DNA of 64,000 bases from Anastrepha obliqua (Eukaryota; Arthropoda; Insecta; Diptera; Tephritidae). Where the stretch lies: the NCBI RefSeq assembly GCF_027943255.1, contig NC_072892.1:20421792-20485791 (forward strand), given 5' to 3'. Position numbers and translations under genes: made by a program. The stretch's first letter is position 1; each line of letters starts with the position of its first letter. The notes under the pieces are model-generated. The model did not search any database and was not told where the DNA came from. It was given only the letters and a program-made list of their open reading frames with translations. Positions 32,501 through 44,461 of this stretch are shown piece by piece.

Positions 32501-33038
32501 TCTGAGTGCTGCAAATACTTAACCTTCGGTAGACGCACTGGATCGGGTTTTGGTTTGTTTATTTCTACCTTCAGGAAATGTACCGTTAGCTGCATTTTAG
32601 GAAAGCCAATTTTACTCTTCGAATTCATACAGTAAGTGCCCATTTACACAGGGAAACATTTTGAAGGGAAACATTTTGTTCCATGGAGAAGGACGGCCGC
32701 GGAAGAGAGAGGGGATTTTGCCTCCCGTGCTGACGACACGCTTTGCGCTTCTTATTTGTATTTCCAATCTTAAAGCAATTTTTGTCAGTTGCTTCATTCG
32801 TTTTCTTCTTTTGTGGGAGAAAGTTCTGAGTTCTGTTTTGGCTTTCAATCAAAGGGAAGAAATCAACGATGACAAACATCAGAACCCTGCTTGGGACATG
32901 CAGGATTATTTTTGCTAGTTAAGTTGGTATAATTTAAAAAACGTATGGTACTTCAGTCGATTTTAAGTTAATTATTTATATTTGAAGATTTTTTTTATTT
33001 CAAGTAGAAAAATGTATATACTCGAGTAAATAATATGT
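32501..33038. other. Unassigned stretch
   Basis: Overlapping short frames on both strands (32612-32918) have no domains. Confidence 0.4.
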
Positions 33039-33670
33039 AAGGGTTTTCCAATAAGAGGTTTTATTTCGATAAAAGATCAATGGTTTCGTTGCTTGTGTGG
33101 CACGTAGAGCTAATATATTTTGTTGAAAATAAACGTTGTCCAGATTAGCACCATCCAATTCCAAACAGTCACGCGTTGAGGATAGAGAGGCTTTTCAACA
33201 ATAACTCTGGGATTTTCTGAACCCCAGATCCAACAATTTTGCTTGTTGACGAAGCCACCGAGGTGGAAATGGGCCTCATCACTGAAGACAACAAACTGGA
33301 TTTTCTTTAACACTTTCGGCTACAACAGCAATATTTTCGGCTGTTCTTGAGCGACGTGCACGGGTTTTATTCTTCACATCACTAACTTGTCCCAACAGCT
33401 CGAATTTTTTCACCAATTTCTGTATTGCGGTCCGACAAGGTGCTTCACGATGACCAAAAATGTTCGAGTTTTACGAACCGTCTCTGCCAAATTTTCACCA
33501 TTTTTATAGTGAATTTTAATAATTTCAATGCGCTGTTTAAGCGGGTATCGTTCCATTTTTATTAATGGCGTAGTTTCTACCTGTCAAATATCAAAAAACG
33601 ACGGCTTCAAAAGTGACCTCTACCGAAATAGCGGGCTATTTAAGATTACACCTGTTATTGGAAAACCCTT
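33039..33670 (-). mobile_element. IS630-like element, internally deleted
   Basis: The termini are AAGGGTTTTCCAATAAGAGG at 33039 and, read inward from 33670, AAGGGTTTTCCAATAACAGG: 19 of 20 match. The inside (33110-33313) encodes FSDEAHFHLGGFVNKQN and WGSENPRVIVEKPLYPQR, then skips to N-terminal text, so the gene is broken. Same family as 13040-13941. Confidence 0.8.
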
Positions 33671-33677
33671 TATAATA

Positions 33678-34036
33678 AAGGGTGGTTAAGTTTCAACTGC
33701 CGGTGTTGATTTTGAATAAAATACATTTTTTTAGGAAATTATTGTCATTTCTCTTTATTATGATAATATTGGTATGGCTCAGTTACGTATAAAACAAAAT
33801 ATCGACCAAATCACCGCCGCGGCCTCGGCGGCACACCTCCATCCGATGGTCCAAATTTTCGATGACGCTGAGGCATAATTGAGGTTCTATGCCGTTAATG
33901 TGCCGAATTATCTCATCCTTTAGCTCTTCAATTCTTGCTGGCTTATCGACGTACACCATTTCTTTCAAATAACCCCAAAGAAAGAAGTCCAACGGTGTCG
34001 TTGACGTTGAAGCGTCTTTTTCAGGCTGAATTATTA
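33678..34036 (-). mobile_element. IS630-like element, 3' half
   Basis: It begins TA + AAGGGTGGTTAAGTTTC, the terminus shared with 51474-51838. The minus frame 33783-33992 encodes MDFFLWGYLKEMVYVDKPAR (third catalytic Asp) and the C-terminus EVCRRGRGGDLVDILFY. The other terminus is missing. The mariner at 34039 starts where this copy stops. Confidence 0.7.
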
Positions 34037-34038
34037 TA

Positions 34039-35257
34039 TTGGGTCGGGGAAAAAGTAATGTCGTATTTTGTCAATTGAGCGCGACATTTAAATATATCTT
34101 GCGTTGTACTTATTGCATCGTACGTTGCAGTCTAAGTTATAGCGCGTCAAACAAGGAGTCCACCAAGCAAGAAATTCTTCATATTTTACGTTTTTACTAC
34201 CTTAGAGTTAAAAATGCAACGAAGGCGGCGGCAAAAATGTGTGAAGTTTATGGGCCTGATACTGTAACGATTCGCACAGCACAGCGTTAGTTCGATCGAT
34301 TTCGTTCTGGTGTAGTAGATGTCGAAGATGCACCCCGTACTGGTATGCCAATCGTCGTAGAGACTAATAAAATCGTTGAAATTATCCAAAGAGACCGGCA
34401 TGTGAGCATTCGCCCGATTAGTCAGGGACTAGGTGTAGACCACAAACCCGTTTGGAACCATTTGCAGAAGATTGGATTCCAAAAAAAGCTGGATGTTTGG
34501 GTGCCACACGTGTTGACGCAAAAAAAATCTCTTGGACCGAATCAACGCTTGCGATTCTCTGCTAAAACGGAACGAACTTGACCCATTTTTGAAGCGGATG
34601 GTGACTGGCGATGAAAAGTGCATCACGTACGACAACGCCAAGCGAAAAAGATCGTGGTCGAGAAACAGCGAGCCGGCCGAAACCATCGCCAAGCCCGGAT
34701 TGACCGCCAGGAAGGTTTTGCTGTGTGTTTGGTGCGATTGGAAGGCAATTATCCACTATGAGCTGCTCAATTATGGCCAGACCCTTAATTCGGTCCTCTA
34801 CTGTGAGCAACTTGACCGTTTGAAGCAGGCGATTGACCAGAAGCGACCAGAATTGGTCAATAGGAATGGTGTTGTATTCCACCAGGACAACGCTTGTCGT
34901 CACACATCTTTGATGACCCGCCAGAAGCTACAGGAGCTCGGATGGGATGTCCTATCGCACCCACCATATAGTCCGGACCTGGCACCAAGTGACTATCATC
35001 TCTTCCGGTCCATGCAAAACGCCCTTGGTGATACCAATTTGGCCTCAAAAGAGGCTTGCGACAACTGGTTGTCTGAGTTTTTTGTAAATAAGGAGGGGGG
35101 TTTTATAAAGAGGGGATAATGAAGTTGCCTGCTAAATGGCAACAAGTTTGCGAACATAAACCCGGCATATTTGACTTGAATCGGATAAATTCTAAGTACG
35201 TTAAATAAAGCGTCAAATTTCAATCCAAAATACGACATTTCTTTTTCCCCAACCCAA
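34039..35257 (+). mobile_element. mariner element with both termini
   Basis: Inverted termini TTGGGTCGGGGAAAAAG and, from the right, TTGGGTTGGGGAAAAAG are each flanked by TA (34037-34038 and 35258-35259). Length is 1219 bp, normal for mariner. Confidence 0.9.
34159..35170 (+). pseudogene. mariner DD34D transposase, broken
   Basis: The N-terminal frame (KQEILHILRFYYLRVKNATK; KMCEVYGPDTVTIRTAQR) stops at TAG 34288-34290. It continues in frame through DRHVSIRPISQGLGVDHK and the linker WVPHVL to about 34580. The catalytic part is in another frame at 34532-35119: VTGDEKC with the first Asp (family consensus has Trp where this copy has Cys), FHQDNACRHTS with the second, and YSPDLAPSDYHLF with the third, 34 residues apart. 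A late frameshift precedes the C-terminus. Inactive. Confidence 0.85.
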
Positions 35258-35259
35258 TA

Positions 35260-37597
35260 TTTCTTGCAATTTTCTCTGCGTAGCAGCTCCATTCACTCTT
35301 CCACAGCTTCTTCGCCGTGATAATATCTATTTATATACCCAGCCTTTTTCTTAAGTATTACTCTTGCGCTATTGCCATATGCCTTCTAAGGTGACTTAAA
35401 AGTCTGATTGTTATCTAACATAGACTAATTGTGTAGATAAATACGAAACTTTACACTTTACACAACATTTTCTTAGCATTTAATAAGCTCATTAGTGGAA
35501 ATAGTGGGCGGCAATAACTTGAAGGCGCTGTATATATGTTCATATTCCGTTCGCCTTTTAATTATGAAAATTATCAAGAAAATATACTTGGACTGGCAAC
35601 TAAGACAGCAATGTCGATGGAGTTCTTGGAATTATGTGCATATGTGTATGCACTTTCTACTCCGGTAGTCAATAATATACCTGTATCAACGAACTGCCAA
35701 TCAAGCTCATCATCTAACGCAGACGATTTGGCTGGTAATGAAACATTTGCGCAAAAATGCCGGCGAGTATGCAGGGCTGCTCTATGGTGCAATCCGCAAG
35801 GTGATAGGAGCCGTGGAAGACCAAAGAGATGATACCTGTATGATGATATGTAAGTAAAGAGATGACACCTGCATCGAAAAATTGCATTCTGTCTAAAAAT
35901 ATGACCAGAGTTTTTCCCCGAATCACATAATTGTATAATTGTATAGATTTGTAAGCATATAAAGCATGAAATAATACATCTTTGGCTGTGAAATTTTGTT
36001 GCTTTAAAACTAATCACTCGCATTTTTAGCCTTGCATTTGGAAAATTTTAATAGGATCTCCTGCCTGTGACTAAAAGCTCGTCTATTAAGCGCCACTTTT
36101 CATTATCTGCTTTTAACGTCCAAGCAATTCGAAGCTGCGTACTTAAACTAGAAATATCAGCACGCGCAGTTACTCGCTGATTTAATCACTCAAATAATTA
36201 CTATTTTTCCGAGTGATAATTTTTGCATGGATTCGTCACTTTGCATGACACGGATTTGCGGATTGACGTCAGAGTGTTGCCACATCAATATTTGCTTGCA
36301 CTCCTGCACAAAAAGGCACATTTTCAAGTATCTGGTAGATAAAATTTCTACACAATTACGAATAATTGCAGGGAACAGCAACAAACATAAAGGCTTACAA
36401 TCATCTGTGGCAAGCCAACCGCCTACAGCAGACGTATTAACTCGATAATTAAATTTAAAATGTGAATGCAGTTTAATGTAGGCAACAGAGATAGCTGCAA
36501 CATAAGTAGCAAACACAAAAAACATTTCACCTACACATTTCATTCAATAACAGGAACAGTGCGAGTAACAGCAAAAAGTACTTGGCAGCAGCCGGCAGTC
36601 ATAATGAGCTCTCAATTAAACGACGGCAAATTAAATGTTGACGATGAGTGCACCTGACTCTTGAATACGTTGCACACACAAGCGCAGAAAATCAAGCTTA
36701 GTTCATATTATGCGACGGTGCAGTAGAAAGAGAAGCCCACACTTGTGCGGAATTGGCATATGTTGGATGCAGCAGCCACAATGTCGAATGTGGCAAACAT
36801 TTTCAAGTATACGAGATGTGTTTTGCGGCACACCTGAGCTACAATGCAACATTAGATATTTATGAGTGTGCACATGTGCATATGTGTGGGTGCACAGTGG
36901 GGCCGTTCTATGCAGAATATGATTATAAATAGTAAAAATGTAGGTGAAAGCTGTAGCTTTTGAGCTGACGTAATAATTGGCATTTGTTTCCATTTTATAC
37001 TTGCAATTATTTTCCACTTTTATTATTATTAACGAGCGAGTTCATCGTATTACGCCGTCCACCCTCTTGTTTGCCTCTGAATACACCACAGCCAAAAATG
37101 CTGTCACGGATGTCGCAATCTTCTAATCTGTTATTTCTGTAGCCTATCCATCACTGATTTATGAGATGTAGAGAATACAGAACTTTCCAATGCCGCTACT
37201 TTATTTTTGGAGAATTTGATAAATAAGTGACGCCAGCACACAACATAAGCAAGCCTTTGTGTGCAAATGTATGCACGAATTATTCAATATTCTTGGCTTT
37301 CTTCACACTTTCGTTTATACTTCCTCTTCTTTTTGTTGGTTTATTTTCTGTACTGACTTAAGGTTCCGCGGGAAGTTTTTCCGCTGGACGGATTTTGAAT
37401 TTAGCGCAGTGTAACTAATCACAATTTTAACAACTCGAGAAATTGGTAAGTCCACTTCTCTGAGCGGGATCAGTAAAAGGTGTTAGTGTCAATAAAATCC
37501 AACCACAAATACGCCTACTTCTTATATAACGGTATTTTTTACATTGCCTAATTTTCATTGCTAAGGACAAAATGCTCTACCTTGACATATAATATAA
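35260..37597. other. Unassigned 2.3-kb stretch
   Basis: I find no transposon termini or domains, and open frames on both strands are short. It may be unique host sequence. CA/TG-rich patches occur near 36870. Confidence 0.45.
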
Positions 37598-37900
37598 GGT
37601 AGGTAGGTAGGTGAAATGGTTGAAGTGCCAGTCTGGCACTCCTCAAGTAGCACTAAAGCGCCGTTTTGATACCATTATGAGACCTCCAACAGACAGATAT
37701 CTACAGCCAGCCGGAGCTGTTGATATAATGGGGAAGATTGAAGGGATTTAGGTTGGCGCACTGCCCCAGTGACCTTAGTCGTCTAGCTGCCTAGCTTTTC
37801 CGCGAGTGTGCCGATCGTGCAGTGACCGGTAAACATAGAAATTGAATGGCTAGAAGTCCAAAGGACTTTTTGAGTCCTTCGTTTATTGTACTGGAGCCAA
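37598..37900 (-). repeat. Possible LINE 3' end
   Basis: A short AGGT tandem (37601-37613) borders GC-richer, repeat-like sequence. On the minus strand this would be a LINE 3' region with a microsatellite tail. No coding part is readable. Confidence 0.3.
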
Positions 37901-38439
37901 AGAATTTTCGAAATAACACGTGAAGGAATGGAGTTCCATCTTTTCTGAGCTTTCCTGAGAAATAATTAGTGCAGTACCCCTTTAAGAACTGTCAGGGGGA
38001 TGCCGATGACAAATAAATACATATAAATACATCGTAGAAATCTAAGTCCAGTTCAATATATTGCTTTTTCGAAGAGGCGAGGCATTGCCCTACGTCTTTT
38101 ATAAACTCCCGCCGGTTATGTTGAGCCACCGCGAAAGTACGTGAGTTGTACAGAGCAGCGCCGGAAGCCGGATGTGATTTCATTTCAACGACCAAAATAT
38201 TGGCCAACAAATGCCAATAAAATTCCGTATCGATTTTTTCATTGTAAAAAACGTTCAACGAATTTTATTCAAATAGCTGAAGGTTCTGATCTCAATTAAA
38301 AGAAGCAGCTCAAAGTTTTGTTCAAGAAATTCAGGGCCAGCCTAAAACTTTGTTACTTTATTTGGCATGACGGTTTAAAGAGAAATTAAAGACCTGCTGT
38401 TCCAATGTCGTAGCTGCAAGTATTCTTGGTCTCATACCT

Positions 38440-38870
38440 TTTATACACCAGAGTCGTGCCGTTATCCCTGAACAGCTTAATCGCTACTTTCGCCGACGAC
38501 ATTGCCATCCAGCAACTGGAAAAAATACTGACAAAGCTGCAACCAAACTTCAAATTGCAACACACGCTATTGAAGAATGGACGAAGACTTGGCGCGTAAA
38601 ATTAAGCAATACCAAGTCAGTTCCTGTAAACCTCACCAACAAAAAAGTGCAAACACGGCAAAATAGACTGGCATAACGCTCGATGCTGAGCTTCGATGGG
38701 AGGTGCACGTAAAACTTAAACGGCTGAAATCCATCTGAAGATAATAAAAATGGAAAAATTGGGCGAAGATCAAAGCTCTCCATATAAAGCAAAAGAGTTA
38801 CATATATAATATAACATATAAACAAATTATAAATCCTATGATATTGTATGGCGCACCAGTAAAAGTAATA
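38440..38870 (+). pseudogene. Jockey-like LINE reverse transcriptase, upstream part
   Basis: LIATFADDIAIQQ carries the FADD catalytic box of Jockey-type reverse transcriptases. In a shifted frame, ATHAIEEWTKTWRVKLSNTK and PVNLTNKK are the blocks that normally follow it, and MILYGAP-like text comes later. The copy is cut at 38870 by a mariner and resumes at about 39944. Confidence 0.7.
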
Positions 38871-39941
38871 CAAGGTGAAGTCCAAAATAAACGAGACTAA
38901 GCTAAAATAGAAACGACAGGAGATCTGTTTTGACATCTTCGAGTTTATTTAATCAAAATAGTCTCCTCTAGCCTCGATACACTATTTTGCGCGATCTAAA
39001 AAAAACTCGAAAGAGTGTTTCAGGTCATTGACCAGAACGTCCTTCAGGATGTCGGTACAAGCCTTTTGGATGGCCTCTACGGACGCAAAACGTTTTCCTT
39101 TCATAGTCAAATGTAATTTTCCGAATAGGTAGAAGTCATAGTGAGCCATACCAGGTGAATACAGTGAGTGATTGAGCATCGAATTGATTTTTGACTTCTC
39201 CGAACACGATTTTTTGGGTGATGGCTCATCTGGGGTCTTCCATTCGGCAATTTGACGCTTAGTTTCAGGTTCATGTTGGAAATACCACGTTTTATCACCA
39301 GTTACAATGTTCTAAAGGAAGTTCTCGTCTTTTCTCGCCTCTTTAATGAGGTCTTTCGAATGTTGAATTCTGAGCAATTTTTGGTCCTCAGTTAATTTGT
39401 GCCGAATGAAACGTGTACATACCTTTCGTAAGCCCAAATAATCAGTTAAAATGCGATAAATCGATATTTTGCAGATATTCAACTCCAATTCCATGCATTT
39501 CGGCTAAGTTTTGATAAATTTACGAACAATTTCGATGGAGTTTTCTGTGATTACTGATTTTGGGCGGCCCGTATATTCATTGTCATTTATGTCCACACAA
39601 CCATCTCTGAAACGTGTAAACCCCTCATGAACTCTGGCACGAGACAATCATCGCCATAAACTTTTCTCATCACTCCAAATGTTTCGATAAACTTTTAACG
39701 GATTGGAAAACAAAATTTGATATTAGCTCTTTGTTCGAAACTCATTTTTATACCGATGACATAAACATACTGACACCTTAGACGTAATAACTTTGCTTCC
39801 ACTGAACCGAATATCACCAAGCTTTCACTGGACTGGAAGTCAGCTAAGGATGTTCCTTCCAACGCACAAACTCATTAAAAAGATAACGCCATCAAAAACA
39901 ATTTTATGACGCCAGTCTTGTTTATTTTGAACTCCACCTTG
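38871..39941 (-). mobile_element. mariner element inserted in Jockey-like LINE
   Basis: The termini CAAGGTGAAGTCCAAAATAA and, from the right, CAAGGTGGAGTTCAAAATAA are flanked by TA on both sides. Transposase pieces on the minus strand include NICKISIYRILTDYLGLRKV, LRIQHSKDLIKEARK and HYDFYLFGKLHLTMKGKRFA, with many stops. The same family occurs at 46752-48019 and, as a 3' end, at 48755-49020. Confidence 0.85.
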
Positions 39942-39943
39942 TA

Positions 39944-40190
39944 TAAATATACCTGTACTTCAACCACTCAAGAATGAAATCCATCGAGAGCTTGGTTCGT
40001 TCGTAATAAGAATGTTCAATGTGATCTCAAGATCTCTACGGTCGCTGAAGAAATTAAAAAGCAAACAGAAGCCCACTCCCTCAGGCCTCAAAGGCACGTG
40101 AGTGAGGAAGCTAGTAAGCTTCTCAACACCTCAGGCCTAACCCGATGACTTCACCGAATTGAACCACATGGTCTGACATGATAGCTGTTA
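39944..40190 (+). pseudogene. Jockey-like LINE, C-terminal part
   Basis: Frames encode a WFVRNKNVQCDLKISTVAEE block, then EASKLLNTSGLTR and a stop. This is the C-terminus of a Jockey-type ORF2 lacking RNase H. It directly continues the part at 38440-38870 once the mariner is set aside. Confidence 0.65.
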
Positions 40191-41036
40191 ACTCGACGAA
40201 GGGACTATGAAAATCTCTTGAAAAAATTATCTTTATATTACCAAAATTTTACAGCTCGTGGGTTTATTTGAGGCAACTTGCAAATATTAAAGAAATATGG
40301 GAAATATTAAAGCAAAGGGCGCAAGTGAGTTCCAATACTGGCAATGGGGCTCGATGAATCATACTTTGGTTCAAGTTGCATAAAAAAGTATTTATTTATT
40401 TGTTTTATTTATCGGTCCTAACACAGCAAACATAAACCTCATAATTATTAGTGCTAATAACAATAGGTTACAATTTTCATGGTAAAAATTACAAAGATAT
40501 TTTATGTTTCAAAGAAAAACAAATCAAGGTGACATTACTTATGAACTACTTCTGATTGCGGGATAATTTTTTTTTTTTTTCAAGTATGAATTATAGCAAA
40601 ACGGGTGCTAATATTTTCGAAAGAAAAAATCAGTTTCAATATTTCGGCACTGCACTCAAGTTCAAACGTTAATAAAAATATTCGATAAAGCATTTCGTAG
40701 CATGCTTAACATTTCATAAATAAAATCTCATCGTTTTCCTCAATACTTCAATTTTTTCATATATGTCTCCATAATCTCCCACTGTGCGTTGTGCATAAGA
40801 AATGCAACGATGGCATAAGACTACAATAATACGTGCACATGCATGTGTTCCGTATGTATATGTGTGTGTGTATTAGCCAGAGAGAAAAATTTCGTACGAG
40901 TAAATCAGTGTAGCACGCTATACAACAACAAGACGCGTTCGACGATTCGCCTTGGTTCGGCATGCAACACGTCATGTAAACAAGTCGTGGAAATAGAAAA
41001 TTACCTCACGGTATGAAAATTCTAAATTTTATTAAG
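40191..41036. other. Unassigned stretch
   Basis: AT-rich, possibly including the Jockey 3' region. No domains. Confidence 0.4.
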
Positions 41037-41674
41037 ATACTTTTGTATCAAATCCTCACTAGAGATGAGAAATGGTGCCCATACATCATATATCAATATG
41101 AAACAAAGAAAGGAGTGGGTGGCGCCAGGAGATACGCCAAAGTCGAGAGTCAAGCCGGATTTTCATCCAAAGAAGATGATGACATGTGTTTGGTGGGACT
41201 GGGAGGGCATGGTGCACTGGGAAATGCTCGAAAATAATGCCACTGTCAAAAAATGAGCTTCACACTGCCCAGCTACAACGCGTGAGGCTATTCGACTTAA
41301 AAGACCTGATCGACATGGTCAAACCATACTCCTTTACGACAACGCCAGGCCCATGTTGCACAAGTCGTCAAAGTCGCACTCCAAGAGCTCGAATTGGAGG
41401 TCCACTAGCATCCGCCGTATTCGCTAGACCTTACACCGACCATTACCATCTTTTCGGCTCCCTGTCAAACCATATGAAGGGTAACAAACAGGTCCTTAAA
41501 AACAGGCTCAACAACTTCTTTGATACCAGTAGGCGAAACGGCATCAACAAATTGGTCGAGAGATGACAAGAGGTTGCAGCAACGGCGAATATTTACTATA
41601 ACTGATTCACTTATTGATATAAGTATTGTTTTTGGTAAAAACGCTACGAACTTATTACCCAACCCAATAATTTC
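41037..41674 (+). mobile_element. mariner-family element, 3' half
   Basis: The 3' terminus ends ACTTATTACCCAACCCAATA at about 41671. The encoded remains start at ILTRDEKWCPY (first catalytic Asp), then MMTCVWWDWEGMVHWEML, a damaged second block, YTDHYHLFGSLSNHMKG near the third, and GINKLVERWQ at the end. The 5' half and terminus are absent. Confidence 0.7.
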
Positions 41675-41699
41675 ATTATTTCTAATTATAATCGCTTAC

Positions 41700-42640
41700 T
41701 AATAGGCGGAGCTTTTCCGACTACTTCAGGCCCGGCATTAGAAGCTCTGATTCGTCTATCACCACTTGATGTTTTCATGCAAGCAGAGGCCTTGAAGGCC
41801 ATCTGCAGGCTGAAACACAATGCGAACTGATACGGCCCTTGTCTGGCATTGGACAACAGAGTAGGCATGGACTTCGATCCAACGATCCTCGCCATGCCCC
41901 TTGACTCCATGGGTCGTACTTGAAAAGAGATACAGTGTGGTGCTGCCAGAGTCTCAACAGTGATCAAACTCAGAAAATGTGTCCGGCAAACATTGTTTTC
42001 GCATTTTCACGGATGGCTCCAGGACCGAGCACGGCTCCGGCTCTCGGGTATACGTGGAATCCAGCGGGACAAAACTGCACTTTGCTCTTGGAATGCATGC
42101 ATCTGTGTTTCAAGCGGAGGTGTATGCTGTTCAAGAAGCGATGAACTTTGTTGTGGAAAACAGATATGAGTCTGCATGACCTTAGACAGCTCCCCAACCA
42201 CTTCTACGGTAGCCGAGTCCTGTAAATTCAAGCTGAACTATGTCGGTAGATATAATAGTCTGATGCTAATATGGGACCAGGGACACGTGGTTATCGCGGG
42301 TAACGAGTTCTCTGACTCTTTAGCCGGAATGGGCACTGAGGCCAACTTTCTTGGTCCGGAGGAGGCTGGTTAGACTGATGACGGGCTACTTTCTATGAGC
42401 AAAGCACATGGAAAAAGTGAGCATCTCAGACAATGCACTCTCCGCAGCAAATGGAGAGGAGGATGAGACGGTGGACCACTTTCTGTGCGTCTGCCCCACC
42501 TTCGCTCGAATCAGGCTTGAGGTCTTTGGCACTGATGTGCTAAGAAGCTACCACCTTGACTTCTTGGCACCACAAGTTCTACTCAGATTTCTTCGGAGGT
42601 CGGGCAGATTTAAAGAAAATTAAAAGGGAATCCAAGTGCA
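41700..42640 (+). pseudogene. LINE ORF2, RT-distal and RNase H region
   Basis: Opens with PALEALIRLSPLDVFMQAEAL, the segment between RT and RNase H in I/R1/LOA-type LINEs. RNase H follows: RIFTDGSRTEHGSGS (catalytic Asp), HASVFQAEVYAVQEAMN (Glu), then in other frames LMLIWDQGHVVIAGNEFSDSLA. The Cys/His block EEDETVDHFLCVCPTFARIR and tail SGRFKEN with stop end the copy. Several stops interrupt it. A fragment of the same family lies at 23320. Confidence 0.75.
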
Positions 42641-42696
42641 ATACAATGGACTTAATTGTGTCTGAGTGCTGTGCTTGCTTCCGACAAACAAAAACA

Positions 42697-42872
42697 GGCG
42701 GTATTTCTACTATAAAAGAGCTACTCAAGAAAAATATCTGCCATTCGGAGTTGACTCAAAGCTGCAGGTCCCTCCATTTGAGGAACAACATGAAGCTGCA
42801 CACCACAAATAGTAGGAGGAACCCGGCCAAATACTCAAGAAAGGTGTAAGCGCCAATTATTTATTTATTTTT
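42697..42872 (+). repeat. SINE, 3' part
   Basis: It matches the 3' two-thirds of the SINE at 43564-43862 in the opposite orientation (blocks ATCTGCCATTCGGAG, GTCCCTCCATTTG, ACACCACAAATAG, CGCCAATTAT). The tRNA-like head is missing. It ends in an AT-rich tail. Confidence 0.7.
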
Positions 42873-43549
42873 GAGCGCTCACTTGCACTGGGTTATAAAA
42901 AAATATTCATCCATATCCAGTTTAGAGGGAAAGGATTTTCCAAAAAGGTATGATAAAATTCGCTCTGTATTTTAAAAAGTGGTTTTAAAGATATCCAAGT
43001 TGGCGTCTAAGTTTCTTTTTATGATACAAAAGTCAATTCTGTAAATGCAAATCGGCCTATGCCATTTACTCACTCGCAACCACGCAGTATTTTGCGAAAG
43101 TGCACAAATATTTTGTATTTATTAAGAGCTTTGCAGCCACCTCAGAGTTGAGTAATTACTTGGAAATGTGTGCGTATGTATGAACGTATGGTTCACTCGC
43201 GGTAAGCCACAAAACTGTTGATATCGTTGGCGGTTAGTCAGTTATCATCAAAGGAATTAATGCTCACGCGTGCACATGATAAAATAATGAATATTGTTAA
43301 TAATACGGCGAATATACGCATGACAGGCGATTAGGCCAAGTGTCTCAACCAATTTATAGCAGACGCTTTAGGCTGCCTCCTAGGGGCTGGCATTCATATC
43401 GAGATTCGCTACGACTTGTCGAGGGGTGGCCGCTCTTACAAAACACTTTTCCTTTTATTTTGATATTTCTCGTGCGTAGCGGAGATCAAACCGAACTATT
43501 GCCGATCTGTGATGCTCTCGGGTTAGACAACCTACAAACATACGCATAT
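42873..43549. other. Unassigned stretch
   Basis: No coding, RNA or repeat signal recognised. Confidence 0.4.
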
Positions 43550-43563
43550 GGGGTGTGGCATTA

Positions 43564-43862
43564 TATATATATATATAATTGGCGCGTACAGCCGTTTTGG
43601 GTGTTTGGCCGAGCTCCTCCTCCTATTTGTGGTGTGCGTCTTCATGTTATTCCACAAATGGAGGGACCTACAGTTTCAAGCCGACTCCGAACGGCAGATA
43701 TTTTTATGAGGATATTTTTCATGGCAGAAATACTCTCGGAGGTTTGCCATTGCCTGCCGAGAGGCGACCGCTATTAATTTTGCTTTCACCGAGATCCGAA
43801 CCAACGCTCTCTCTGTGAATTTCGAATGGTAATCACGCACCAACCCATTCGGCTACGGCGGC
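43564..43862 (-). mobile_element. Complete tRNA-derived SINE
   Basis: On the minus strand the head reads GCCGCCGTAGCCGAATGGG. An A-box-like TAGCCGAATGGG lies at 43844-43855 and a B-box-like GGTTCGGATCTC at 43791-43802, so RNA polymerase III transcription is expected. The body contains the block shared with 3004, 42697 and 51275, and the 3' tail is a TA dinucleotide run. A perfect 14-bp duplication, GGGGTGTGGCATTA, flanks it (43550-43563 and 43863-43876). SINEs move using a LINE partner's machinery. Confidence 0.85.
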
Positions 43863-44461
43863 GGGGTGTGGCATTAGTGATAGAATAAATAAATTTTATA
43901 ACCACCAGTTTGGAATAAAAAATGTGGCCCCCTTTTCGAACCAGCTCAACAAACAGTACAGATTCCTTCAATAAAAATGTCGTTCGATATTTTAGACTCA
44001 TGTGGAGTCATCGTCTTAAGAGGGGAAACCGGTTTAAGAGGCCAAAATTTTAGTGTTTTTCGAGAATTTTTTGAACAAAGAAGAATAATCAGAAATTGTT
44101 TAAGTTTAGAGGATATTTTATTTATATATATTTTTAGGTGCATTTTTAAATTTTTTTGAAGCTATTTCCGCGGGAGATAGTGGCGTTAAAGCGTGCTGTC
44201 CATGGGCGACCGCCATCCGAGTGTCTTGCTGGTGGGAATTCCTGAAGTTGCAATTTTTCTCTGAAATCAATAGCAATTGTTTTTTTTAATAACAACATAT
44301 TTCCTAAGAATATCAAGCTAACTGTGGTAAAAAAATATTGAAAATTACATGCTTTTGATTCGCTTGAACACAAAGTAGTTTTTTTATACCATATTTTTGC
44401 ATCTATTTTGCTTAAAGAACCATATTTTAAATAATAATATAATCCCAGAATTAGGTTCATA

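Noticed and set aside
36190..36657. Opposed frames of 117 and 63-73 residues
   Set aside because: No domain or splice signals. Frames on both strands of this length are expected by chance in 64 kb.
43791..43862. Possible tRNA gene
   Set aside because: A-box and B-box similarity is present, but the sequence cannot form a proper acceptor stem and continues into a SINE body with a TA tail and target duplication.
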